From: Lingula anatina
Lineage: Eukaryota > Brachiopoda > Lingulata > Lingulida > Lingulidae
Direction of reading: 5' to 3'
DNA length: 28,086 bases
Assembly: GCF_001039355.2 (NCBI RefSeq)
Contig: NW_019775920.1
Location: forward strand, 64,001 to 92,086
The translations under genes and the position numbers were made by a program. The notes under the pieces were generated by a model. It saw only the letters and a list, made by a program, of their open reading frames with translations, ran no database searches and was not told where the DNA came from. Shown in pieces: positions 1 through 9,956 of the stretch (its first letter is position 1; every line of letters starts with the position of its first letter).

Positions 1-97
1 AAAAAAATCCAAAGCTAAGAGACAGGCCATTTCAAATTTAGTTGACAAAGTTCACATCTTTCAAAGATACCACATCCTTTGAAGACCCAGCTCCTGA

Positions 98-345
98 CAG
101 TGACATAACCCACTGTTGTCAAAAGTACCATTACCCTAAGTTACACACAGTGACATTACCCTTAGTTGAGGACAGTGACATTACCCTCTGTTGTGGACAG
201 GGACATAACCCTCTGTTATAAACTGTACCATTACCCTCTGTTTTAAACAGTGAGTGACATTACCCTCTGTTGTAAACAGTGTCATTACCCTCTGTTGAAA
301 ACAGTGACATTACCCTCTGTTGTAAACAGTGACATTACCTTCTGT
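98..345. repeat. 25-bp minisatellite spanning the GIGYF exon 19 donor
   Basis: About ten units of a 25-bp motif (plus strand AGTGACATTACCCTCTG plus TTGTAAAC), with some diverged. The last unit overlaps the exon 19 end and its splice donor. On the minus strand most units keep a GGTAATG donor-like core. No spacers, so it is not CRISPR-like. Confidence 0.9.
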
Positions 346-1296
346 TGCTGCTGCTGCCTGTTCTTCTTCTTATCTTTCTGCAGCTGTTGCTCCTGTTCCT
401 GTTGTATCTCTAGGAGAGACTTGGCGGTCACTGGGCGTCCAGTTGGCTGCGGGCCCCAGGACTTCTGCTGTTGCTGCTGGGCGTGAATGGCCTGCATCTG
501 CTGCCTGTGGAGCTCTGCCTGGCGCTGATGCTGGAATTACAATAGATACTTAGCACAGACCAAGAACACCTAATGTATTACGTGAGGAAAAGGCCTCCTT
601 TACTCAGTTTCCTAAGAAAAAATCTCTTAGCTTTTGTTTTGATACAAACACATGTGCAATTCAATTTATAAAGACGATCTTGGAAACTGCAGGCTTGCAG
701 CTCACTTTCCAGAGGCTATGATCATCTAACCTGTCAATCAGACTGACCTGTCCAGTCTATAATAATAATACAGATTTTATAGCATTCAAAGCATTTTTAT
801 CTTATTTTCCTGTATTTACAGACATGCTGAAAACTTTTCAGAAAGGCCGGACATTTGGACCGGCAGTAATGAAAAATTTGCCGGACCGAATGGCTTTTTG
901 TCGGACCGAAAATCACCCTATTCGTTTGAGACAGATACTACCAGTACGATTAGGTAGCTTACTTTGTTTGTGAATGTGATAGGTTTGAAATGAAGGGGAA
1001 AAATGCTTTGGGTTTTATATAATTTCATTAGTGAAGTATGTCGAATGATGACTGCAAATTCAAAATTGTGGTTCTTAAAACTCTTGTCGGTCCTTTGGAC
1101 CGAACAAGTCAAATTTTTTACCGGTCCAGACAAATTTTCCCGGTCATGACCAATCGGACCGACAGTTTCAGCATGTCTGATTTACCTCCTCCATCTCCTT
1201 CTCCTCCTGAATTTTTTGTATTTCAGCCAGCGACAGGGAATTATTCTGAGTGTTAGCAGAGGGAGCACTGGCGGCCCAGTTAGCAGTGGTAGGTAA
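339..1296 (-). other. GIGYF: GIGYF exons 18-19: LSLAEIQ and KSLLEIQQ motifs
   Basis: Exon 18 (1296-1186, 37 codons) contains [20 protein letters not shown]. Exon 19 (530-339, 64 codons) contains [20 protein letters not shown] and then a Gln/Lys tail. Both short motifs are family hallmarks of the C-terminal half. Exon 19 ends at AAG|GTAATG. Both donors have repeats against them: an inserted element 6 nt from exon 18, and a minisatellite that begins at exon 19. Confidence 0.92.
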
Positions 1297-4200
1297 CTGA
1301 AACAACAAGTCAAGACATGGGAAATGGTGGTCTATGATGTATCTATTCAGTAGAAGTTATCTAATGTATCACCAAAAGATGCAGCTAATAGACAGTCACC
1401 TGTACAATAACATGTAAGTATCTTATTTTAAAGTAGTGGAGTCTAATTTCAGAATAACAAAGCAGATAAGCTGACTTCTTCCATCCCTTCTCTTGATTAT
1501 TGGATATCACATCACTTTTTTAAAATCCGACTTCTTATTTGCTGCATCACGTATGGAAAGGTATTTAAATCTATATATTCATATTTGAAATGCCTCACCT
1601 GGATGTTGGCCAGCTGTTCCTGTTGTTGCTGCTGCAGTCTCCTCAATGCTTCCTGCTGAGCCTGCTGCTGACGCTGATACTCCTGCTGTCTCTGAACCTC
1701 CTGTAGATGAAGTACATAAAATACTGTAACAGATGCATGTACATACAATGATATACCATTTGTATGGCATTATTATGCCATCCTTTTCATTGTTTAAGAA
1801 AAATCTGAAGACTTTGCAGATTAGCTTTAATTACTTTTTTAGAGAAACTGTTGGGATTCACGTACCTGTCTCCTCTGTATCTCAAACTGCCTCTGTCTCT
1901 CCAATTCAAACTCCTTCTGTTCTTTCTGTCGCTGTAACTCCTGTTTCCTCCTTTCTTCCTCTTCCTGCTTCTGTCGTAACTCTTCTTGCTGCCTCTGGAG
2001 ATGAAAACATGAAGATTTTCATTTTCAAGCATATGAATACCTGACAGGGGGCTGTTTATTTTGATGTAGTATTTTCAGACAGTGGTACACAGGGCAGGAG
2101 GTTGATGAAAATATCTCTCTCTGCTGGCATTGTTACATTACTACCAACATACAACTTAAATTCAAAATAAAAGTATTTCACTTTATACTAATTCTGTATG
2201 TGACTTACAAGCAACCATCATCTGTCAATGTGTTTTATACTATTCAATTCAGGATCTTTCCAATTAAATATTTCTGTTCATACTTCCTGACCTTACTATT
2301 TGCAATGGTTTCAAGAGTCAAATCACCCTTACTTTTAATTCGAGCTGTCTCTCTTCCTCCTTCCTCCTCGCCTCTTCTTGAATCCTCAGTTCTTCCTGCT
2401 GCCTCAGCTCTTCCAGCCTCCGTGCCTCCTCCTGCCTCTTCAGCTCCTCTTGCCTGCGAGCCTCTTCCTGGCGTCGCGCCTCTTCCTGTCTCATGGCCTC
2501 CGCCTGCTGGCGTGCCGCCTCCTCCTGGCGCTGACGCTCCTCTTCTTGTTGTCTCTGGAGTTGGGCCTCCTTCTCCTTAGAAGAAAGTTACAAGGAGGTT
2601 AGTAGAAACTAGACATCCATAGTGAGATGAAAACCTTGTAATAAACAATGTGTCAAGCTTGGCTTGGGCTGGATCTTTTTTTTCTTTCTCACCCCCCCCC
2701 CTGAACCCCGCCTGCCTAGAACATGAGGGGAGTAGGCTCCAAATAGTGTTGTTTGTTTGTAAGCAAATACCATTCCTAGAGTAGATGTTCCAGCAAAATG
2801 TTCATCTCAGAACTTTTTTTTCTATGGGTCACATTACAGAAAGTGTTTTGATGCTTAAAATTTCAGAAGATTGTAAGCTTACCCTTTCTTGTTCCTGTCT
2901 CTGAAGTTCTTCAATGGATGGTTGGTCCTGTGGCGGATCTATGTCCCAAACACTACTGCCACCTGCTGGCCACGAGGGGGTGCCTAAATCAAAGCATGGT
3001 GACAATTAACACTCTCTCCTCACCCCATACTATTTACCAATGTACAACTGATAATAAAGAGACATTGTGACTGCATATTCAGAATATATAGCAAATAGTT
3101 ATTCTCCACCTTGACTTTTTCAAAAATATCCCGTATTTATTATAATATACCCAATATTTACCCGAATTTGACACATTTGACCCTCCCCAGACTGAAGAGC
3201 TGTCCTCATCTCCCGGCTGCGACATGGAGCGCTGAAATGTGTGCTGCAGAGTGTTGGGAGGGCTGGAGACGCTCCTGCTTGATGGTGGATGGCTGCCTGC
3301 GCCTTCAGCAACAGATCTGAAATAAATGTTAGGTGAGCTATCACAGCAGTATGACAGGGTGCAGTGTTTGATGAAATGAAACATATCGCAATGTTTTCAG
3401 TGGAAATGAGTTTGGTCAGCTATCAAAGCAGTGACACACAATACAGGGAACAATGACTGACAAAACAATCTGTATCACAATGTTCACAGTGTTACTTGGG
3501 CGTAGGATGCCATTTTCTCTGACACAGCCAAAGGTACTGATGACGCAGACCAATGTAAATGGCAAATTTGATAAATGTTGATAAAGGTGGCAGACACTGA
3601 TATAATACCTTGGAGATAACTTCTGTTGTTGTTGCTGCAGAACTTGTTGTTTAAGCAGTAATTGTAGAGCCAGACCCTGTAACTGCTGTGGTGTCAGCTT
3701 GCTGTAGGCTTCCTGCTGCTGTAGGCTCTGAACTATATGCTGTAACTGGACTTGTCTGCAGAGAGACAGAGACAGGAAACTAAGCAACAGTTGACATTCT
3801 GCATGTACCTTAATGTAACTATTTAATTTATCTATTTCATTTCTGCTTAAACTGTAGATAATCTATTCACCAGAATGACTGACTTTTCTAAGCAAAAACA
3901 TGCTAGACTAGATGACTATTGTACGCTAACCATGCAGGTAAAAAATTGCTACCACACTATGAAGAAGTTATTTCTTCTTAATCAATTCTTTGACCTTTTT
4001 AAACATTTCTAAGAAAAAAACTACCCAAGATCAATCATCATGCAAGAAAATGAACTCATCACAAGTATCTAAATAGAACTTGAAACTGTTCACCTAGCAC
4101 TCACACACCCACAAGACAGAATAAAAATATCAAAAAATATACAGTCTCAATATTAGTTAAAAGAAGATCAACACACAGAACGCAAAACCAAGACATAATT

Positions 4201-7200
4201 AGTAATCAATCACAGTAAAATAATCACTAACATATCAGCCTGATTGTCAGCCTGTTGCTGCTGTTGATGAGATTGTTGTTGTTGTTGATGTTTAAGCTGT
4301 TCTTGCTGCTGCTGCTGCTGCTGCTGTTGTTGTTGTTGTTTCACCAAGACCTGCATAGCCAGCGCCTGCTGCTGCTGAGGATTCAACTTGGTGAAAAACT
4401 CCTGCTGCTGCAGCTGCAGCATGATCTGCTGGAGCTGGAGTTGCCTGCAGGACAGAAATCAACACTGATTGGCTGCAGTGGACCTGTCACCATGCCAACC
4501 AGTTTCAAAGCAGCTTACTGATTGGCTATTTTATAACTACAACATGAGCAGACATCAAGGCCTAATTACCGTGAAGTCCGCAAGATCCCAGCAAAAAAAT
4601 TCTTTCTCTCATACTTCCAGCCACACACTTTTCCTCTTACACCAATGTTTTGAAATAGAAAACTGCTTGTGGCACAAAGGCAGCAATGCCTGAACACCAG
4701 TAAACTATGATCAAAAAAAGTCCATGCCAATATTCAAAACCAAGCAAACCAATTCATGCTTAATATTGCCAACAGCAGATCAGAGTATCTGTACAAACGT
4801 TTCATGAAGCAAAAGTACATTCATGAGAATGTAATCTATGCAGTTCCCTCCAGGAGTCAACTTTAATGCACAAAACAAAAGCATACAGGTCAACATCACC
4901 CCCTGGGTTGAGCCAGGCTTCAGAATTCTCAGACAACCAGAGTTAAACTTACATGTCTTTCTGCTGTGACAGTTGGTTCAGCTGCAGCTGCTGTTGTTGC
5001 TGTTGTTTTAACAATAGTTGCATGGCCAGCGCTTGCAGCTCTGCGGGAGACAGCTTGGCAAAGGCTTCTTGCTGCTGCAGAGTTTGGATTATCTGTTGGA
5101 GTTGGATTTGTCTACAAAACATAATAATGATAAAAGTTGTTGTTGTTCTAAGTATTCGTTATACTCATTTAAATAGATTCATTAGCATTCTTCCAATTAA
5201 TAGATAATATTATTTCAAATTACAACCACAATCATATAAAATAAATATCCCCAAAAAGTTAACACCAAAACTGTTCTTTTGCCAAGTCGATAATCACTGC
5301 CACTGTCAGCACACACTGCGTTTTCTACTAGTCGTGTGGACAGCAGATTACACATAAACAGATTACACGTAAAGGTCTACCCAAAGACAATATAAACCCT
5401 ACCATACATTGTTCCTACTGTAGGGTACTCACCTCATGATATGCTGTTGCTGCATCATATGTTGTTGTAACAGTAGCTGTTGCATCTTTATCTGTTCTTG
5501 CTGTGTGGGTTGTGGCAGTGGCTGTACCTGACCCTCTGGGGTGGGGGAGGCCGAGTGCAGCAGGGGTGGTGGGGAGGGCCCTGTCAGGAAAGGCACACGC
5601 CCCCATCTCTTGATCAGCTCTCCCAGCGGATAAAACCTCTCGTCACAGCCGCGTTTGACCAGTAGATTCATGGTGAAGTAGCCCGCGCTGAACCACTCCG
5701 CCATCTCAGAGTTCTCAAACGGACCCTGCACCTCCCCCTGGGGGTCACGGTAAAACCACTTCTTGGCATCCTCATGGTCAATGGGAAGACCACCACTGTC
5801 CACTGCTGCCTTACTGTGGGTTTTGGCATCCTCCTGAAGGTGAACACACACACATGTACAGACGTTTTATTACACACCATTTCCTGCACTGAACAGGACT
5901 CAATGCTTGTATTATACATTATCTATTCTTCTTTTACTTCTTCGTCCCTCAAGAAATCAGTCTATTCTCCTCTTTGATTAGCTTTGAGTTCTTGTTTATA
6001 ATATTCCAAGCACAAAAGTAAAAATGGCACTTCATTCCAATTCTTTTAAAAGTAAACTGAAAGGAAAAGGTGCAAAAAGATTTAAGGGAGCAACTACATA
6101 TCATATTGGGGTATTACCCCTCCTTCATCTCCAGAAACTCCCCCTCCCCACCAACTTCCACCCTCATCCTCACCTCTGCTGTCCACGTAGCCACCAAACT
6201 CTCCGCTGCTGCCTCTAAGTGTTGGAAGTCATGGAGATCATTCTGTCGCTCTTCACTCACATCGCCACCAGATGGCTCCACCAGGTCCTCAGCTTTGGCA
6301 GTGACAACCACACTGGTCTCCCCGTTAACCTTCTGTTTGCCCTCCACTCCTGATTCTGTTGCCTTGGTTACAGACATCGCCACAGGAAGAGAATCAGAAG
6401 GTGTTAAAACAGGTTCAGGGGCCTTGTTAGTTTTATCAATATCCACTTCCTGGGCATTAGCAGAGTCTTTTCCTCCCTTCTTCAATGGCTGTGTCTTATT
6501 GGCAACATTGATTTGGCTGGCAACCTTGTTATTGCTTTCTGGTTGTGAATTATTTTCTGGCCTTTTTGAGGTCTCTCTTTTTTCTGCATCATTAGTGTCT
6601 GCTTTAAGCTCTTGTTTATTGTTATTGTTTTTCTCTTTTGTGGAGTTAACTTTTGTTTCCTCACTACTCTCCATTTTGGCACCTTTATTATTCTAAAATG
6701 TTCACAAGAAATGCCAGCACATAAACCAAAGTGTTTACATGGGATAAACATTGTACTTCATTGCGGCCAAACATCCTTTCACTTTTCACAATCTTTCCCT
6801 GACTGGAATCAAACTAATCTTTTACTTACAATTTTTTTTTTTCTACAATCATAACATATAGATATCTTAGAACAGTCTTATTCTACATAGTTTAGATAAA
6901 AAAAAACTTACCTCTGTATCCGACGTCTCTACCTTTCCACTGAACACCTTCACCTCCCCGTTGGTCTTCTCCCCATCTCCCAACTTCTCTCCTTTCTTCA
7001 TGGCCTTCTTCTGATCCTCCGCCTCCTGCAATAAAACATCCTCTCCGTACTGTCTGGCCCTTAGCTTACTGCATATAAGTTAACCATTCATATTTGCATC
7101 AATGTTTATTTTCTGCTTCTGTTTATACTCACTGAACTAGATCTAAAGATGCACATTGGAGAGACGCGCCTCTCGGTTTCTGAGAAAACTATTACCTTCA

Positions 7201-9943
7201 ATGACACAAAAGCACCGCTGGCATCAAACGTCCCGATATCTTCTTCTACATCTGCAGCCCACTCTGGGACATCTGTAAGGAAGACAGGATATATGTATAG
7301 AAAGATGCCAAACACACAACTCTAAATCTGTCAACTCTTTCTCTAACTCCACAAGATTTGTTGGCATTTCATATACAAAATCAAACATCAATTCTCTTCA
7401 TCCCAACTCATCTTAAAAAAGATGACTGGCATATCTGTAACTGTCGCTATATACACTCTTGCCTCAACACTGACGGCTATAATATTGTCAGCCAGCAGAA
7501 TTGTTTGCTTTCCTTCTCTCCCCAAGAGTTACTGACAATTCTCTGACAATAGTGATAACAACCATCTCAATATATTTCTCAACTTACCCTCCTCATCTCC
7601 CCAAGACTCACTGGCACTCCTCTGACACCAGTAAGAAGACCTGCCTGAATAAATTCCTCAACTTACCCTCCTCATCTCCCCAAGACTCACTGGCACTCCT
7701 CTGGCGGTTGTAATAGGGCCTGTCACCGTAACTGTTCTGTCTGAAGAAACCCCTGTCGTTCCTCTCTGCTCTGTCATAGTCGTACTCTCCTCCACGCCAG
7801 CCGCCACGGGTCCCTGATCATGGGGAAGAATACATAGAGTTTGCTTTATATTTATATCTCTAACTACAAGTCAGAAGTGAATGAAATAAAACATACTTGC
7901 AAATCAAAACCAGAAGTCCATGAAAAAAGAATGTGAAGAAATTGTATTTTGACATGTTATTGCTCTTCCCAAAGAAGCACCATTTGTAATGTGACTGCAA
8001 TTTCCAGGGGCGGATCCAGAGATATTTTCTGAAAGTTTCCAAATTATCTTTGTTGATCCCTTATCTATTTCTGACTGACTTCCCACAGAAAAAAAAATAT
8101 ACCCGTCAATGTAAACTTGAAAATCTGACCCTTCTTCTGGAAGACCAAGAAGTGCCTCAACCCGCCATTTTCTCTATAATCACAAAAGTGAAGTATACTA
8201 ACCCCATCTGTCCTTAGACCTGGCCATTCTCCAGTCTCCACCCTCCCCCTCCTCCTCAGCTATGTTCTTAGCTTCCCGCCAGTTATCACTGCTCATAGAG
8301 CGCGAGAAATCTCTCCTGGGAGATATCTGTTCACCTTCTTCATATGCTCCCCGCGCTGAAAACCCTCGCTCAAATCTAGGTCTCGGATCTCTGCTTCTAA
8401 TGTAAAGCAAGACAAATTCAGGTCAATTCACAAACAGTAAAATAGCAAAACGTTTGGACATTTATAAATTTTTTAATCAAATCAGTCAGCATGTCTTCTG
8501 TAGGCCCATGGAACCAGCAACTGATGCTGAGTACTTTTACCTAAATCAAGATCCATCTCAATTTCTATTTCAAGATAGTATTTATATTTATAGTAGAATG
8601 TGGTAAGCAAATACGCACCCTTCGTCCCAGCTGTCACTCCTACTGTGCAGCCTCCCCCTGCCCAGGCCGCCTTCCCCCTCCTCATATGGTCCTCTGGAGT
8701 AGTAGCCATCACCCCTTCCTCGACCACGACCTCGGCCTCTTTCCACAAAGCCTCCTCGTCCACCTCTCATGGACGGTCCTCCTGGACCACCAGAGACGCC
8801 ACCGCCGCCCCTCCCCATCAGACGCAGCACCGCTAGACTGTTCACTGACTGGGACATGATGCGCTGGAAAAGAACAACATGGTAAATTTTAGTTACAAAC
8901 AGGAAATACAGAGCAGACCTCAAAGATGCAGGTCGTGAAAAACTCAACAAATGAAAACTAAACCCAGGAACTAAGAATCCTTGCAGGGATGAAGGTTTGT
9001 GAACCTGACAAAAGAGAGGCTTACAACAGCCGTCTACTATTGCTTCAGCCACAAAATACAGTTAGTTCTTAAGACAACCTTTAAGCGATCAGCAAGGAAG
9101 ATGGATTCACAATTATCACCTGATAACTCTTCAAAGTGGAATCAGCAAACTGGGCGTATTTTACAATTTTTTTAGAAATAAACCCTCTTTCACTTTTTTC
9201 CTCCTCAGAGAGAAGACTACACACTTACATTTTCTTCCTCTGTGAGTGGTATAAGCGCCATGGGTTTCTGAGATTTCTCCACCAGTATGGAGGGGTATTG
9301 GAGCAGCTCCTCTGGTATCTCGTACTCTGGTTGGAACAAGGCGAGGAACTCTTCCCGCCCATACCGGTAGTCTGCTAGCTTGTACTTGGGGTAGCTGGGC
9401 GAGGGGGGTGGCGTGGTCACACTGTTACCGTCAGACAGGGCACGCAGCCTGGGGACAGACACATTATCACTGGTCAGAAAGCATGCTTCTTGTTCAAGCT
9501 GACTGATTGCTTTTTAAGACTAGTACTAATAATTTACTTAAAACCCCTTTACACTGGACGGCTTACACTGGACGGCGTCCTTTCTGTGTCCTTAGTGTGA
9601 ACATGAAACTGGCATCGCTGTGGTCGAAGAAAGGAAGCACAAGCATCATTTTGCTTGCAGAATGAATGCTCAACGATAGGCCAGTTGTCAGCACGTAAAG
9701 ATATTTTTTTTACTCTCAAACAGGGCCATACCATGGGACGCAGAAAGGACGCCATCCAGTGTAAAATTGAGACAGTCTAGAGTTTTTGTGACAGTGGTTT
9801 AATAAGACTCCTTTACCTGGCTGGTTGACAAGTTATTGGGTGACAAGTAGCAAACTTAAGACTCTAAGAGGACAAGTAGAAAAAGGCCATAGTCTGTGGA
9901 GGGTAACTTACCATTCTGGACCAAATTTCAATGTATCTGCCAT
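339..9943 (-). CDS. GIGYF: GIGYF1/2-family translational repressor scaffold, 19 coding exons, C-terminus off the left edge
   Basis: Coding exons in transcript order: 9943-9912, 9448-9229, 8863-8619, 8396-8203, 7813-7667, 7272-7196, 7025-6912, 6692-6174, 5833-5433, 5111-4953, 4444-4232, 3755-3609, 3316-3162, 2983-2883, 2575-2333, 1994-1866, 1700-1599, 1296-1186, 530-339. All junctions are GT-AG, and the lengths sum to 3,501 nt (1,167 codons) with consistent phases. The start ATG gives [11 protein letters not shown], the family N-terminus, 13 nt inside its exon. Order of parts: 4EHP-binding motif (about 38-49), RG-rich (85-166), DDX6-contact segment (280-305), acidic low-complexity exon 8 (344-516), GYF domain (542-598), triplicated Q-rich module (650-823), WxxxS/VWD motifs (823-908), E/R/Q helix (909-1066), LSLAEIQ (1067-1103), KSLLEIQQ (1104-1167). 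Known family role: a cytoplasmic scaffold joining 4EHP, DDX6 and PPGF-type partners to repress mRNA translation. About 250-300 C-terminal residues and the stop are missing because the window ends. Vertebrates have two paralogues; which one this matches cannot be decided. Confidence 0.95.
819..1179. mobile_element. Short TIR element inserted 6 nt from the GIGYF exon 18 donor
   Basis: The ends are CAGACATGCTGAAA at 819 and its complement TTTCAGCATGTCTG at 1166-1179. A 5-bp direct repeat, ATTTA, flanks them at 814-818 and 1180-1184. The interior holds many GGACCG/CGGTCC boxes in inverted order, so it can fold back. It has no coding capacity. The right duplication lies inside the exon 18 donor (GTAAAT on the minus strand). 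Confidence 0.8.
1599..2575 (-). other. GIGYF: GIGYF exons 15-17: long charged helix
   Basis: Exons 2575-2333 (81 codons), 1994-1866 (43) and 1700-1599 (34), all phase 0, encode a continuous E/R/Q/K-rich stretch (residues 909-1066). It has repeated [13 protein letters not shown] and QRQ units and lacks helix breakers. This is the family's single-helix or coiled-coil region. The last exon holds [14 protein letters not shown], nearly as in vertebrate GIGYF2. Confidence 0.92.
3609..3755 (-). other. GIGYF: GIGYF exon 12: Q-rich module copy 3
   Basis: A 147-nt phase 2-2 exon, residues 774-823. It opens [20 protein letters not shown], continues [17 protein letters not shown] and ends KLSP. It matches exons 10 and 11 position for position over the first 35 or so residues. 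The acceptor is a good CTCTCTGCAG. Confidence 0.9.
4232..4444 (-). other. GIGYF: GIGYF exon 11: Q-rich module copy 2 with long polyglutamine
   Basis: A 213-nt phase 2-2 exon, residues 703-774. It opens [20 protein letters not shown], continues [15 protein letters not shown] and then runs into about 14 Gln (CAG/CAA tract, roughly 4300-4341), followed by further Gln/His stretches. The CAG run suggests length polymorphism. Its donor is GTTAGT at 4231. Confidence 0.9.
4953..5111 (-). other. GIGYF: GIGYF exon 10: Q-rich module copy 1
   Basis: A 159-nt exon with phase 2 at both ends, residues 650-702. It opens [20 protein letters not shown], continues [17 protein letters not shown] and ends in a Gln/Leu tract. 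It aligns along most of its length with exons 11 and 12. It is predicted to form an amphipathic or coiled-coil helix. Human GIGYF2 has one roughly comparable stretch after the GYF domain. Confidence 0.9.
5433..5833 (-). other. GIGYF: GIGYF exon 9: GYF domain
   Basis: The exon encodes residues 517-650. The GYF domain runs from about W542 ([16 protein letters not shown]) through [10 protein letters not shown] to RWGRVPF at 598. All signature positions are present: W-x-Y-x-D-P, QGPF, M..W, GYF. This fold binds proline-rich PPGF-type peptides in partners such as TNRC6 and ZNF598 (family knowledge). The exon tail is Pro-rich and then turns Gln/Met-rich before a phase-2 donor at 5432, the phase used by the next three exons. 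Confidence 0.95.
7196..7272 (-). other. GIGYF: GIGYF exon 6: DDX6-contact segment
   Basis: This 77-nt exon encodes residues 280-305. They start [20 protein letters not shown] and continue AFVSLK. The PEW and GTFDxSGAF parts are the conserved segment through which GIGYF proteins contact the RNA helicase DDX6 (family knowledge). It is the best conserved piece between the RG-rich exons and the GYF domain. Confidence 0.85.
7499..7704. repeat. 79-bp tandem repeat across the GIGYF exon 5 donor
   Basis: The end of exon 5 plus its GTAAGT donor (7659-7704) is repeated nearly perfectly at 7580-7628, with the donor copy at 7587. A third, degraded copy lies near 7499-7546. The period is 79 bp, measured between the donor sites at 7666 and 7587. 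Confidence 0.88.
8006..8166. mobile_element. hAT-like MITE, copy A (intron 4 of GIGYF)
   Basis: It starts CAGGGGCGGATCCAGAG and matches the reverse complement of the element at 18486-18641 along its length, sharing GTAAACTTGAAAATCTGACC and GACCAAGAAG. The far end is degraded. It has no ORF. Confidence 0.75.
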
Positions 9944-9956
9944 TCTCAAATATGAT
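9229..9956 (-). other. GIGYF: GIGYF start exon and exon 2 with the 4EHP-binding motif
   Basis: The start exon spans 9956-9912. It has a pyrimidine-rich acceptor just upstream and only 13 nt of 5' UTR before the ATG at 9943-9941. Exon 2 (9448-9229) completes W11 and encodes [10 protein letters not shown] and then [17 protein letters not shown]. The [11 protein letters not shown] stretch fits the 4EHP (EIF4E2) binding motif YxYx4L-hydrophobic at residues 38-46, with Phe where the pattern has Leu (human GIGYF2 has Met there, from memory). The 220-nt exon leaves phase 0. Its donor is a consensus GTAAGT. Confidence 0.93.
9548..9765. mobile_element. TIR element, TTTACACTGGACGGCGTCC family, copy A
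   Basis: The left end TTTACACTGGACGGC (with a 14-bp internal duplication) and GTCCTTTCTGTGTCC match the reverse complement of the right end, which finishes GGACGCCATCCAGTGTAAA. TIRs are about 30 bp. It lies in the intron after the GIGYF start exon. A second copy is at 11926-12115. Confidence 0.82.

Noticed and set aside
98-345. Regular short repeats suggesting a CRISPR array
   Set aside because: The units are contiguous with no unique spacers, diverge like a minisatellite, and the genome is eukaryotic.
250-553. Cys- and Ser-rich plus-strand frames at the left edge
   Set aside because: They are antisense to the Gln-rich GIGYF exon 19 and run through the 25-bp minisatellite.
4255-4521. Leucine-rich plus-strand frame resembling a membrane segment
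   Set aside because: It is the complement of the CAG polyglutamine tract of GIGYF exon 11.
6070-6696. 208-codon plus-strand frame
   Set aside because: It lies antisense to the 519-nt GIGYF exon 8, which is supported by splice sites and phase; its own composition is not protein-like.
9549-9755. 68-codon minus-strand frame in the intron
   Set aside because: It lies wholly inside the TIR element at 9548-9765 and has no splice or family support.
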